64,000 nt of DNA from DAOUKH01 sp034421515. Its GTDB lineage: Bacteria; Chloroflexota; Dehalococcoidia; SHYB01. Numbering within the stretch: the first letter of the stretch is position 1; every line of letters begins with the position of its first letter. Under the pieces are notes generated by a model. It worked only from the letters and a program-made list of their open reading frames with translations. It was not told the origin of the DNA and ran no database searches. The DNA is taken from assembly GCA_034421515.1 (NCBI GenBank), contig DAOUKH010000023.1, positions 1 to 64,000 on the forward strand, written 5' to 3'. Below are positions 8,948-16,828 of the stretch, piece after piece. Made by a program: the position numbers and the translations under genes.

Positions 8948-10762
8948 CTAGTGCGAACCTGTCGCGAAGATTTCGCCCTCGCTGATGCCGAATTCAGTGA
9001 GCGCCCTCACGAGCAGTTGCTCGGCGGCGTCGACGTGGAGCGCGGCCTGGGCGAGGTTGGCGTTGGCCTCGGCGAGCAGGTCGGTCTCGGGGCGGGTTTC
9101 GAGGCGGGCGTAGGCGTTCATCGCCTCGACGTAGAGGGGGAAGGCAACCTCCAGCACGGCGTGGACGTCGCCGAGGCGTTCCGGGGCCTCCAGGGCTTCG
9201 ACGCGCTCCGCTAGCGCGGTGAACGCCGCGCTGAACTCCAATATCTCGGCGGCGCTCGCCTCGGGGTCGAGGTTGGGGCGGCGGGAGCCGAGGAACGTGT
9301 CCCAGTCGGCGGCCATCCGCCGGTCCTCGTCGACGATTTCGAAGACGGCCCGGGCATAGGCGCCGGCGGCTTCCATCTCCACCTCGAACGGCGTGGGCTT
9401 CAGCAGGAAGTCACGTACCGCCTCTTGGAACTCGTCGATGGAGACGCCGAGGATGCGGCGGAAGGGGACGTCGAGGTCTTCGGGCTCTTCGATCACGGCG
9501 TGCAGCAGGGGGACGAAGGCCTGCTCGCCGTAGGCGGCGGCGATGTACTGCACGGCGGCGAAGGACTGCCCGTACATCTGCTTCAGGCGGTCGAGGTCGC
9601 GCTCCGAGTTCCAGGTCGCATAGTCGCCGAGGGTGCGGAAGTCGATCCACTGGTCCAGGTGAATCGCGCGGTGGGCATGGCCGCGGACGAGACGCGCCCA
9701 CTGCCGTTCGTGGTCGCCGGTGTACTCCACGGCGGTCTGATACGCGAGGTAGTCGGCGATTCCCTCGACGATCCAGAGCGGGGCGCGGCGGTCCTCCTCG
9801 ATGGCGCCGATGACGAAGTGGACGAGCTCGTGGGACGCGATGTGCCGCCAACTGTAGAACGGCGCCGCCATGTCGATGTAGATGCCGGGGCGCGTTCCGC
9901 CGAGGAGGGCGATGCCGGACTCGAAGCCGCTGGACCGGGACGAACCGGCGGCGACCATCTCGCGCTGCACGGCCTCCCCACTGGGAAGCAGGTAGACGTC
10001 GATGGCGCCGAGGTCTTGGCCGAGGGCATCTTCGATCGGCCCGATCGACTCCGCGAAGTACCGGGCCATGACGGCGACCTGGGATTCGAAGAGGGTGTCG
10101 TCGAAGTAGATTCGGGCTTCGGGGGTGTGGTAGAGCTTGAACTGGGATTCGAGAGAATCGACGACGGGGGCGTCCATCGTCATCTCGGCGAGCGTCCACG
10201 CCGCGGTGGCCTGGCTGCCGGTGCTCCCCAGGACCTGCGCCGTCCACTCACCCATCGCGTCGCGCGACGTCGGCTTCGTCCAAGTGGCCTCACCCGCCGC
10301 GTCGGCGCGGCCGCGCCCCGCGGGGCGGCGCTCCCCGTTTGGCCCAAGGTAGAGGACGGAGAACTCTTCAAGCGGGCTGAAGCCGCTGAGGGCGAATTCA
10401 ACGTCGAGTCCGACCAGCATGGGGATCGACCCCTCCCCGGTGGAGCCGGGGCTGACTTCGACGAGGCCCCGGACGGGGACCGGCGCCAACGTGGGGGGAG
10501 GCGTGACGTGCGGCGTCGGAGAAGCGGTTGGGGCGTCTTCTGGGGTTTGCTCGCCCTCGGGGGTTGCCTCGTCCGCTGCGGTCGCGGTGGGGGATGCTTC
10601 GGTGGCGGGAGGTGCGGTGGGGAGATCGCCGCCGGTGGGTGTGGCCGCACCGTCGGAGGAGCAGGCGGCGACCGCGAGCACGGCGGTCAAGGCGGCGGCG
10701 AAGGCCGAGGCAACGGGGAGGCGCTGCACCACGCGGGTCGGGGCGGTTGTCAGAATCTCCAT
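8948..10762 (-). CDS. Lipoprotein with peptidase MA-like (HExxH) metalloprotease domain
   Basis: 604 residues. A hydrophobic segment (residues about 16-33) ends in the lipobox AVAAC with Cys34, followed by a Pro/Thr/Ala-rich linker to about residue 95. A beta-rich region follows. HELVH at residues 311-315 is a zincin site, with a downstream WIVEGIADY Glu as likely third ligand. The layout fits the gluzincin-like MA family, anchored outside the membrane. The C-terminal 130 residues are helical and acidic. Lgt, needed to lipidate such proteins, is encoded at 26658. The start at 10762 has no clear ribosome site, so the true start may be slightly internal. Substrate unknown. Confidence 0.85.
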   Translation of the reverse strand: MEILTTAPTRVVQRLPVASAFAAALTAVLAVAACSSDGAATPTGGDLPTAPPATEASPTATAADEATPEGEQTPEDAPTASPTPHVTPPPTLAPVPVRGLVEVSPGSTGEGSIPMLVGLDVEFALSGFSPLEEFSVLYLGPNGERRPAGRGRADAAGEATWTKPTSRDAMGEWTAQVLGSTGSQATAAWTLAEMTMDAPVVDSLESQFKLYHTPEARIYFDDTLFESQVAVMARYFAESIGPIEDALGQDLGAIDVYLLPSGEAVQREMVAAGSSRSSGFESGIALLGGTRPGIYIDMAAPFYSWRHIASHELVHFVIGAIEEDRRAPLWIVEGIADYLAYQTAVEYTGDHERQWARLVRGHAHRAIHLDQWIDFRTLGDYATWNSERDLDRLKQMYGQSFAAVQYIAAAYGEQAFVPLLHAVIEEPEDLDVPFRRILGVSIDEFQEAVRDFLLKPTPFEVEMEAAGAYARAVFEIVDEDRRMAADWDTFLGSRRPNLDPEASAAEILEFSAAFTALAERVEALEAPERLGDVHAVLEVAFPLYVEAMNAYARLETRPETDLLAEANANLAQAALHVDAAEQLLVRALTEFGISEGEIFATGSH

Positions 10763-10855
10763 CGCGAAGCGGTCCGGAATAGGCCGCGCCGCAGCGCGGG
10801 GCTTCTGCGTAAGACTACGCGCCCCTCGCGGGCGGCGGATTGGAAATCCGACCCG

Positions 10856-11800
10856 CTAGGCCTTGGCGAGGCCGCGCAGCTCCTTGGGCAGGAGGAACGT
10901 CACGTTCTCTTCGATGACCTCGACCTCGCGGACGTCGAGGGAGCCCCGCTCGCTGAGGTAGTCGAGCACCTCGGAGACCTTGATCTCGGGAGTGGAGGCG
11001 CCGGAGGTGAGGCCGATCGCGGTCTTGCCCTCGAGCCAGACAGGGTCGATCTCGGCGGCGTCGGCGATGCGGTGGGCCTCCACGCCGTAGGAGCGGGCCA
11101 CTTCCATCAGGCGTATTGAGTTCGAGCTGTTCGCCGCGCCGACGACGAGGATCAGGTCGACGTCGCTGGTGATTTCCTTGATGGCGGTCTGCCGGTTCTG
11201 CGTGGCGTAGCAGATGTCGTTCCGTATCAACATGTTGGGGAAGCGCCGCTGCAGCGTCTCGACGATCTCGAACGTGTCGTCGATGCTCAACGTCGTCTGC
11301 GTGAGGCAGACCAGGCGGTCCGGGTTGGGCGGCTGCACGACGCTGGCATCCTGTACGTCTTGCACGAGTTGGATGTTGCCCGGAGCCTCGCCCATCGTGC
11401 CCACGATCTCGTCGTGGCCCTCGTGGCCGATGAGCAGGATCGAGTAGCCGTCTTTGACGTACTTCCGCGCCTCCAGGTGCACCTTGGTCACCAGCGGACA
11501 GGTGGCGTCGATGGAGGTCAGGCGCCGCGCGTCGGACTGGACGCGGACGGAGGGGGCCACGCCGTGGGCGCTGAAGACGACGACGCTGCCCTCGGGGACC
11601 TCTTCCTCGGACTCGACGAAGATGGCGCCCTTCTTGCGGAGGTCGTCGACCACGTGCGGGTTGTGCACGATCTCCTTGCGCACGTAGACGGGCGGCCCGT
11701 ACTTGCCGAGGGCGATCTCGACGACGTCGATGGCCCGCTCGACGCCCGCGCAGAAGCCGCGGGGGTTGGTGAGTACGACGCGCCGTTTCTCTTGCACCAT
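10856..11800 (-). CDS. ispH: 4-hydroxy-3-methylbut-2-enyl diphosphate reductase
   Basis: 314 residues, the usual IspH/LytB length. The three cysteines that bind the iron-sulfur cluster are in NPRGFCAGV (Cys17), SIDATCPLVTK (about Cys100) and NDICYATQNRQ (about Cys200). FSAHGVAPSV, LIGHEGHDE, SSNSIRL and LTSGASTPE are all conserved. It carries out the last step of the MEP pathway, reducing HMBPP to IPP and DMAPP in the cytosol. The ATG at 11800 follows GGTAGGACATC; a TACACT box on the minus strand at 11847-11842 may be its promoter. It is a core gene that anchors this stretch as chromosomal. Confidence 0.97.
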   Translation of the reverse strand: MVQEKRRVVLTNPRGFCAGVERAIDVVEIALGKYGPPVYVRKEIVHNPHVVDDLRKKGAIFVESEEEVPEGSVVVFSAHGVAPSVRVQSDARRLTSIDATCPLVTKVHLEARKYVKDGYSILLIGHEGHDEIVGTMGEAPGNIQLVQDVQDASVVQPPNPDRLVCLTQTTLSIDDTFEIVETLQRRFPNMLIRNDICYATQNRQTAIKEITSDVDLILVVGAANSSNSIRLMEVARSYGVEAHRIADAAEIDPVWLEGKTAIGLTSGASTPEIKVSEVLDYLSERGSLDVREVEVIEENVTFLLPKELRGLAKA

Positions 11801-11841
11801 GATGTCCTACCTGAAAGGAGCGGCGTTTGCTGACGGTCTGA

Positions 11842-11847
11842 AGTGTA
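11842..11847 (-). promoter_or_regulatory. Putative -10 box (TACACT) for ispH
   Basis: TACACT on the minus strand about 40 nt upstream of the ispH ATG, in a GGTACACTTC context. No clear -35. Confidence 0.3.
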
Positions 11848-11892
11848 CCATAGCCGCCTGGGCGCTCAGCCTCCCGTCACTGCCGGAGCAGT

Positions 11893-11927
11893 GCGAAAAA
11901 GAACATCCCGCCGGGTTCGGCGGGATG
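11893..11927 (-). terminator. Rho-independent terminator of tRNA-Pro
   Basis: A 9 bp perfect hairpin, CATCCCGCC/GGCGGGATG with a 6 nt loop (11927-11904 read on the minus strand), followed by TTCTTTTTCGC. It lies just after the 3' end of tRNA-Pro and is oriented with it. Confidence 0.8.
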
Positions 11928-11939
11928 CGTTCGATTGCA

Positions 11940-12016
<77 letters not shown>

Positions 12017-12036
12017 GCATCGCGCCGTGACCGGCC

Positions 12037-12261
12037 TTAGGCGAAGCCGTCGCCCCAAGCGTCGTCGAAGGACGGAAGGAGGTGTCCGCTGCCCGACGCC
12101 AGCGCGCCGAGCTTGTAGGAGTACCACTCCGCCTGCACCTTGGGCGGGACGGTGTCGGAGTCGAGCCTCAGCGTTTCGTCCGTCTCCACCGTCCAGTAGG
12201 GACGGATCAGGTCTGAGGTCCTCCACTCCTTGTCGCCGGCCCGGTCCACAGCGTGGTTCAT
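12037..12261 (-). CDS. Small hypothetical protein (74 aa)
   Basis: A frame from ATG at 12261 to a stop at 12037, 20 nt before tRNA-Pro on the same strand. The product is acidic and hydrophilic with clear-looking segments (RPYWTVETDETLRLDSD, VQAEWYSYKLGAL) and a Trp/Asp-rich end. I do not recognise a family. A TATAAT box (12265-12260) overlaps the ATG, so if it is a promoter the transcript would begin inside the frame and the GTG at 12249 would be the leaderless start. A transcript could also carry tRNA-Pro. Coding status is moderate. Confidence 0.4.
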   Translation of the reverse strand: MNHAVDRAGDKEWRTSDLIRPYWTVETDETLRLDSDTVPPKVQAEWYSYKLGALASGSGHLLPSFDDAWGDGFA

Positions 12262-12265
12262 TATA
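12260..12265 (-). promoter_or_regulatory. TATAAT box upstream of the 74-aa ORF and tRNA-Pro
   Basis: A perfect TATAAT in TTTGCTATAATGAACC on the minus strand. It could drive the small ORF, tRNA-Pro, or both. No -35 at the right spacing. Confidence 0.4.
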
Positions 12266-12435
12266 GCAAAGCATGGGTCCGCTCCGATGCAGTCCGGGCC
12301 GCCGAAGGGACGTGGTGATGGGGCCGCGGTTTGTGGAATGGGGCCGCGCCGACTACACTGCGCACTCGGTTTCCGCGCGGCGGCAAGGGCCTCGCGCGGC
12401 CGCGCTGAATCGGTGCGGGAGAGCAGGAGGATGCG

Positions 12436-12999
12436 ATGGCGGACGTCTCGGCGATGAGCTTGGAACAGCGGATCGACCGGATGGAATCGACGGAGCAGAT
12501 ACGGCAACTCGTCGCCCGCTACGCCCTGGCCCTCGACACCCGCAACTTCGACGACATGGTGGAGCTCTTCATTCCCAACGTGCAGGTAGGGCGCGACGCC
12601 TTCGGGCGGGACAAGCTGCGCGCCTGGTTCGTCAAGACGATGAGCAACACCAAGAGCAGCATCCACTTCGTGGGCAACCACATCATTGACCTCGACCCCG
12701 ACGACCCCGACAAGGCGCGGGGCGTGGTCTACTGCCGCGACGAGCTCGACCGCGGCGACATCTGGATCGTGGGCACGATCCAATATTGGGACAGCTATGA
12801 GCGGCAGGAGGGCAGGTGGTACTTCCGCCGCCGCAAGCTCATGCGCTGGTACGCGGTGGACGCGCTCGACCGCCCCGGCCACGCCAAGGACGTGACCGTG
12901 GACAGCGGGGGCGGCAGGGCGCTCCAGGTGGGCCAGCTCCCCGAAGCCTGGCCGAGCTGGGAGAAGTACTGGGCGCAGGACGTCCCGGCGATTCAGTAG
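12436..12999 (+). CDS. SnoaL-like / NTF2-fold polyketide-cyclase-type protein
   Basis: 187 residues. The N-terminal helix LEQRIDRMESTEQIRQLVAR, then YALALDTRNFDDMVELFIPN, is the standard opening of SnoaL-4/NTF2-like proteins. These form a cone-shaped pocket used by small dehydratases, isomerases, cyclases and ring-hydroxylating dioxygenase beta-like proteins. SIHFVGNHIIDLD and a WYFRRRKLMRWY strand follow as expected. The ATG at 12436 is preceded by GCAGGAGG. The gene stands alone between the tRNA-Pro region and a repeat block, so context does not indicate its substrate. A TACACT box near 12354 may be its promoter. Confidence 0.8.
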   Translation: MADVSAMSLEQRIDRMESTEQIRQLVARYALALDTRNFDDMVELFIPNVQVGRDAFGRDKLRAWFVKTMSNTKSSIHFVGNHIIDLDPDDPDKARGVVYCRDELDRGDIWIVGTIQYWDSYERQEGRWYFRRRKLMRWYAVDALDRPGHAKDVTVDSGGGRALQVGQLPEAWPSWEKYWAQDVPAIQ

Positions 13000-13015
13000 G
13001 GACGGGAAGAGACCA

Positions 13016-13086
13016 CCCCGCCCCGGCCCTCTCTCAGTCTCCCCCAGAGGGGGAGAGGTTTAAGGTGCTCCCCCTGCGGGGGAGTG
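13016..13086. repeat. Dispersed palindromic repeat, copy 5
   Basis: GGCCCTCTCTCAGTCTCCCC, CAGAGGGGGAGAGGTTTAAG and GTGCTCCCCCTGCGGGGGAG. It is the first of two blocks in the gene-free stretch 13000-13406; nothing else but repeats and the hairpin at 13304 is visible there. Confidence 0.8.
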
Positions 13087-13140
13087 TTAGGCGATGCCCG
13101 CCCCCAGGCAAATGGGCGCCGCGCCTGGAAGGCCCGCGGC

Positions 13141-13275
13141 GGTGATGAGGGGCCCCCTCATCTCAATCTTCTCCCGTGGGGAGAAGAGGAAAGACCACCC
13201 TGTCCCGGCTCTCTCTCGGTCTCTCCCAGAGGGAGAGAGGTCTAAGGCGGTCTCCAACAGAGAGGGAGAGGTCGG
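13141..13275. repeat. Dispersed palindromic repeat, compound copy 6
   Basis: The opening GGTGATGAGGGGCCCCCTCA plus TCTCAATCTTCTCCC and GGGGAGAAGAGG is nearly the same as at 25268-25320. It is followed by a CTCTCTCGGTCTCTCCCAGA unit and a GAGAGAGGTCTAAGGCGGTC tail. Two unit types are joined in the same order as at 25268-25435. Confidence 0.8.
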
Positions 13276-13303
13276 AGGGGGAGAAGACCCCGCCCGCACC
13301 CCT

Positions 13304-13329
13304 GGGCAACCACGAGGGTTGCCCCTACA
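13304..13329. repeat. Short hairpin module ending in GCCCCTACA, copy 2
   Basis: GGGCAACC/GGTTGCCC, an 8 bp stem with a 5 nt loop, followed by CTACA. It is the counterpart of 3651-3676 with different stem bases that still pair. Confidence 0.6.
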
Positions 13330-13406
13330 TGGACGGTCCGCTGGCGGCGCTGCGGGTCCTGAAAAGGTCTCTAGGGAGATAGGCTTGGAGTGCTGGCCAA
13401 GAGGGC

Positions 13407-13805
13407 TCAGCGGAGGGCGTCGCGGGCTTGGATGATGTGCTCGGGGACCTCGGTTGGGTAGTCGTGGGATTCGAGGGGTTCGAGGGTCATGGGGTCGATC
13501 TCCTCGAAGATGAAGGCTTCGCCGCCCTCGATGAAGTCGATATGGCGGCCCTTGGCGTGGGCGGCGATGGCGATGTCGATGAGGTCGGCGATGGATTCCT
13601 TGAGGTCGGGCGTGTCGAACTCGTAGAGGGCGAGGTACCTATCGGGGGGCCCGCCGGGGATCACGTTACGGAACCGCCGCGCCGTGACGAAGCCCTTGGC
13701 GGCGCTCAGGTCGGGCAGGTGGGTGTGGGTGTACCAGCGGTTGTACTCCTCTTCGCGCTCGGGGTCGGTGCAATGCGTGAACACCATGAAGAGCCCCTTG
13801 GGCAT
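13407..13805 (-). CDS. EthD-like dimeric alpha/beta-barrel protein
   Basis: 132 residues. MPKGLFMVFTHCTDPE, then EYNRWYTHTHLPDLSAAKGF, is the characteristic EthD/DUF4286-like opening in which the NxWY-HxHxxD segment lines the barrel. Next come ARRFRNV and RYLALYEFDTPD. Members are small dimers linked to degradation or tailoring of aromatic and polyketide compounds; many have no known reaction. GGAGGTCAGCC precedes the ATG at 13805. It stands alone after a repeat block. Confidence 0.75.
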   Translation of the reverse strand: MPKGLFMVFTHCTDPEREEEYNRWYTHTHLPDLSAAKGFVTARRFRNVIPGGPPDRYLALYEFDTPDLKESIADLIDIAIAAHAKGRHIDFIEGGEAFIFEEIDPMTLEPLESHDYPTEVPEHIIQARDALR

Positions 13806-13862
13806 GGCTGACCTCCTTGTACGGATTCGCTCGCTGCGGGGTTGAAGGGACCATCGATGGCG

Positions 13863-14396
13863 TCAAGGCAAGTTCGCCCAGTCCCTTAGCTGCGCCATGC
13901 GGTCGAACGGGAAGGCACCGGCCTTACCGAGCCGGATCACCTCATCATGCGCAGCAAGTGCCCGTTCCACGACGTGTTTGGAGTAGTCCATCTCGAGGCG
14001 GTTCTCCTGAAACTCGTCGCAATCAAGGGTCTGAATTGAACCGTCCACGCGGCAGCATACGTCAATGTCTAGGTCTGTCCATTCAAGGATGGCGCCGTCA
14101 AACTTTGCGGGCATGGCGATGTTGGCATACCACAGATAGCGGTCGATGCTTGGCTCTAGGAAGTGCAACACGTTGTACCAGCGATCCGTGAAGTACAGTT
14201 CGATGGCGTCCTCGGTGATCGCTTCCGGCCGGTCGATTCCTCTGTCGATCGGTGCGCCGGCAGCAACCTGTATGCGTACCATCGGGCCCGCGACCTCAAG
14301 AAGCCGGCCGGCGTAGACCTCACGGGTCTCCCCGTCATACTTCGTCGAGACGACCCTAATCGGCCGTAAGGCTACTTCCTTCACGTTCGGCTCCAA
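13863..14396 (-). CDS. DUF402 domain protein (FomD/Ntdp-like nucleotide phosphatase fold)
   Basis: 177 residues. The DUF402 signature is visible: YLWYANIAMPAKFDGAILEW, a DLDIDVCCRVDG acidic cluster, then LDCDEFQENRLEMDYSK and a C-terminal LGKAGAFPFDRM. Characterised DUF402 members hydrolyse nucleoside tri/diphosphates or CMP-linked intermediates (FomD) with metal held by the acidic cluster. The start at 14396 (or GTG at 14384) lies inside the 3' end of the upstream antitoxin-like gene, an overlap of about 29-41 nt, which suggests translational coupling. The GC content looks lower than in the flanks, hinting at transfer. Confidence 0.8.
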   Translation of the reverse strand: MEPNVKEVALRPIRVVSTKYDGETREVYAGRLLEVAGPMVRIQVAAGAPIDRGIDRPEAITEDAIELYFTDRWYNVLHFLEPSIDRYLWYANIAMPAKFDGAILEWTDLDIDVCCRVDGSIQTLDCDEFQENRLEMDYSKHVVERALAAHDEVIRLGKAGAFPFDRMAQLRDWANLP

Positions 14397-14604
14397 GATC
14401 CGAACGCTGGCCGGTGGTCAGCAAATCGCCCTTGATCTTGACCTTGTGACGCAGGCTGCCAATCAGTCCGGCGCTTCCCGGTTCGATGGGAAGGACGCGC
14501 GCTACCGGCTTGCCGTACTTGGTGACGATCAGCCCATCAGGGCCGAGCCGGTCCAAGAGTGCCGGGCATTGCTCCCTGAACTTCGCGGCTCCAATCGTCT
14601 TCAT
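14356..14604 (-). CDS. Phd/YefM-type antitoxin-like protein
   Basis: 82 residues. MKTIGAAKFREQCPALLDRL, then GLIVTKYGKPVARVLPIEP, is the type II antitoxin Phd/YefM DNA-binding fold (prevent-host-death family). The C-terminal 35 residues are a charged tail. Phd proteins usually pair with a Doc, RelE or PIN toxin, but none lies here; the next gene, overlapping it, is DUF402. GGAGAGCC precedes the ATG. It may be an orphan regulator, or autoregulate this two-gene unit. Confidence 0.8.
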   Translation of the reverse strand: MKTIGAAKFREQCPALLDRLGPDGLIVTKYGKPVARVLPIEPGSAGLIGSLRHKVKIKGDLLTTGQRSDLGAEREGSSLTAD

Positions 14605-14686
14605 GACGGCTCTCCTTCCGGCAGTCGGTCACTAGCGTTCTTCATTCTACCCTTGAAGTCTGCACAGCCCGGTCCGCGCCGTCGGC

Positions 14687-14692
14687 TATAAT
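14687..14692 (+). promoter_or_regulatory. TATAAT box before the UGSC operon
   Basis: TATAAT in GGCTATAATCTGCG, 40 nt upstream of the ATG at 14733. The predicted leader is about 30 nt. No good -35. Confidence 0.4.
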
Positions 14693-14732
14693 CTGCGCCG
14701 TTCAACCCGGATCCCGGCAAGGGAAAAGCCGC

Positions 14733-15824
14733 ATGCAGCTTCAGTCCACGCGCATCAGCCTCGACGACGAGTACGCGGTGATGCAGTACTTCTGGGAGCA
14801 GGGCTGGACGGATGGGCTGCCCATCGTCGCGCCGACGCCGGAGCGCGTCGAGGCGTTCGTCGCGGCGGCGGGCTTGGAGCCCGAGGCCCTGGTCGGGGCC
14901 TACCAGACCCGGGCCACGGCGCTTACCGCGGAGAAGCTGGCGGTCAACGCCGTCATGGCGGGCTGCAAGCCGGAGTACATGCCGGTGCTCGTCGCCGCCT
15001 TCGAGGGGCTGACCGACCCCGCCTTCCGCATGAACCACATGGCGAGTCTGGGCAGCCCGTGGCCGCTCATCATCGTCAACGGCCCCATCGTCAAAGAGAT
15101 CGGGATGAACACGGGCCAGTACGTGATGGGCGGAGGGAACCACGCCAACGCCACCATCGGCCGGGCGGTGAGCCTGACGATGGCCAACTGCTTCGGCGCC
15201 AAGGTGGGCGGCGTGCAGCGCGGCTGCCTGGGCAACCCGAACCGCTGGTCGTTCTGCATCGCCGAGAACGAGGAGACGCCGTGGACGCCGCTGCACGTCC
15301 AGCGCGGCTTCCGGCCCGATGAGAGCGCGGTCACCGTCTTCGGCTCGATGAACGGCTTCGACCAGTTCGTCACCCCCAACTTCAACGAGCCGGTCTTCCT
15401 CTGCGAGCTTATGGCGCAGCGCATCGCCAACGGCTTCTTCACCCTCGGCTCCTACGTCGTGGTGATGGCGCCGACGTACCAGCAGCACTTCCTCGACGCC
15501 GGCTGGTCGAAGGACGACGTGACCGGCTACCTGCTGAAGCACATCAAGCGGTCGGTGCGCAGCCTGAAGATCGACGGACGGTGGGAGCGCTATGGCACGC
15601 GGCTCTCGTCTGAGCCGCCGGTGGTGGAGCCGGGCGATGAGAACCGGTTCGTCCACATGCGGCACGACGAGGAGTACCGCAAGATCGTCTGGCAAGATGC
15701 GGAGTGGCCGCGCAAGATGGACTTCCTCATCGTGGTCGCCGGCGGCGAGGCGGGCAACTTCGGCGGCTACCTCGCCCCTTACCCGCTGGGCACCGAGCCG
15801 GTCACGAAGAAGGTCGGGACATAA
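14733..15824 (+). CDS. Conserved protein of unknown function, probable partner of the UGSC selenoprotein
   Basis: 363 residues. WEQGWTDGLPIVAPTPERV starts the family. A conserved-looking cysteine sits in NAVMAGCKPEYMPVLVAA, followed by PWPLIIVNGPIVKEIGMNTG, GGGNHANATIGRAVSL, a GCLGNPNRWSFCIAENEE segment with two more Cys, and SMNGFDQF. From memory, proteins with the AVMAGCxPEY motif recur beside UGSC genes. No cofactor motif or membrane segment is seen, so it is probably cytosolic. It lies 16 nt upstream of the UGSC gene on the same strand, so the two are likely one operon. The reaction is unknown; the multiple Cys and its neighbour suggest a redox or thiol role, by inference only. Confidence 0.85.
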   Translation: MQLQSTRISLDDEYAVMQYFWEQGWTDGLPIVAPTPERVEAFVAAAGLEPEALVGAYQTRATALTAEKLAVNAVMAGCKPEYMPVLVAAFEGLTDPAFRMNHMASLGSPWPLIIVNGPIVKEIGMNTGQYVMGGGNHANATIGRAVSLTMANCFGAKVGGVQRGCLGNPNRWSFCIAENEETPWTPLHVQRGFRPDESAVTVFGSMNGFDQFVTPNFNEPVFLCELMAQRIANGFFTLGSYVVVMAPTYQQHFLDAGWSKDDVTGYLLKHIKRSVRSLKIDGRWERYGTRLSSEPPVVEPGDENRFVHMRHDEEYRKIVWQDAEWPRKMDFLIVVAGGEAGNFGGYLAPYPLGTEPVTKKVGT

Positions 15825-15840
15825 CGGGAGGAGAGTCGGG

Positions 15841-16374
15841 ATGGACGTGCTGACGCCGATACTCGAACCGTCGAAGGACGGCGACCGCCTCGCCGCCCGG
15901 CTCCCAACGCTGGACGGGAAGACCATCGGCATCCTCTGGAACAACCGGACGCACGGCGACCGGCTCCTGGCCCGGATCGAGGCCACGCTCAAGGACGAGT
16001 ACGAAGTCCGCGCCGTCATCAACCGGCAGAAGGAGTACTTCGGCGAGCCGATGAGCCCCGAGCTGCTAGAAGAGCTTGCCGGCTCGTGCGACGCCGTCAT
16101 CACCGGGGTCGGCGACTGAGGCTCCTGCTCGTCGGCCCTTGCGGTCGATGCGACGATGCTCGAAGACCGCGGCGTCCCTACCGCCGCCATCGGCCCCGAT
16201 AAGCTCGTGCTCAGCATTGGCCGGGCGATGGCCCGCCGCCACGGCTACAACGACTACCCGTTCGTGGTCATCGACTACCCGTACGCCGAGAACCTGACCA
16301 CGGAGAGCCTGGAGCTGCACCGCCGGAAGGCGTGGCCCCAGGTCCAGGCCGTGCTGCTGGAGGAGACCTCCTAG
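15841..16374 (+). CDS. UGSC-family selenoprotein (in-frame TGA read as Sec)
   Basis: 177 residues if TGA at 16117-16119 is selenocysteine. The N-terminal part reads LDGKTIGILWNNRTHGDRLL, then LEELAGSCDAVITGVGD. TGA is followed in the same frame by GSC and SSALAVDATMLEDRGVPTAA, IGPDKLVLSIGRAMARRHGY and a clean TAG stop. U-G-S-C is the defining motif of the UGSC selenoprotein family, first seen in metagenomic selenoproteome surveys; relatives have Cys at this place. The start at 15841 follows GGAGGAGAGTCGGG. A PaaI thioesterase begins 3 nt after the stop, and the partner protein at 14733 precedes it. Molecular function is unknown; a U/C redox pair is likely. Confidence 0.9.
16117..16119 (+). 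other. Selenocysteine codon (TGA) in the UGSC motif
   Basis: GGC GAC TGA GGC TCC TGC reads G-D-U-G-S-C. The frame stays open for 85 codons after the TGA and is conserved with the family. Confidence 0.88.
16129..16156 (+). promoter_or_regulatory. Candidate bacterial SECIS hairpin of the UGSC gene
   Basis: Downstream of the TGA, TCGGCC (16132-16137) can pair with GGTCGA (16143-16148) around a CTTGC loop that starts 19 nt after the TGA. Alternatively TCGTCG/CGACGA (16129-16134/16151-16156) closes a larger stem. The distance fits bacterial SECIS elements. The loop G is not in the first two loop bases, so the match is partial. Paired by eye; no folding energy computed. Confidence 0.4.
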
Positions 16375-16377
16375 CCG

Positions 16378-16821
16378 ATGGGCAGCCTGGCGGACGAGGA
16401 CGCCTACAGCGGTCTGGAGCGGCTGCTCCGGGCCAAGCGCGGCGAGGCGCCCGTCGTGCCGATGCTCGAACTGCTCGGCATCGAGATCGACGAGGTCGAG
16501 CGGGGCCGGATCGTGCTCACCTGCCGCCCCACCGAGGAGCACCTGAACCGCGTGGGGACGGTGCACGGCGGCTACACGGCCTCGGTGCTCGATACGGCGG
16601 CGGCGCTCTGCTTCCTCTCCACGCATGAGCCGGGGGAGCGTTCGACGACGGCGGATCTGACGATCAAGTACATCCGGCCGCTCTTGGCCGGAATGACGGA
16701 CCTCCGCTGCGAGGGCGAGGTCGTCTCCGCGGGCAAGCGCACCGGGGTCACCCAAGCCCGCATCGTCGACGGCGCGGGCAAGGTCTACGCCTACGCCGTC
16801 AGCACCTGCCTGAAGTTCTAG
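16378..16821 (+). CDS. PaaI-family hotdog thioesterase
   Basis: 147 residues. The 4HBT hotdog signature HLNRVGTVHGGYTASVLDTA contains the HGG and catalytic Asp/Glu region. It is followed by TTADLTIKYIRPL and a C-terminal YAYAVSTCLKF strand. Such proteins hydrolyse acyl-CoA thioesters, classically of phenylacetate pathway intermediates, as homotetramers. The ATG at 16378 is only 3 nt after the UGSC stop, so it is most likely translated from the same mRNA. This links the selenoprotein unit to acyl-CoA metabolism. Family call sure, substrate unknown. Confidence 0.9.
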   Translation: MGSLADEDAYSGLERLLRAKRGEAPVVPMLELLGIEIDEVERGRIVLTCRPTEEHLNRVGTVHGGYTASVLDTAAALCFLSTHEPGERSTTADLTIKYIRPLLAGMTDLRCEGEVVSAGKRTGVTQARIVDGAGKVYAYAVSTCLKF

Positions 16822-16828
16822 GCGCGCT

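Noticed and set aside
13863..14604. A proven toxin-antitoxin locus
   Set aside because: Only the antitoxin-like half is a recognised TA component; DUF402 is not an established toxin, so it is listed only as a hypothesis.
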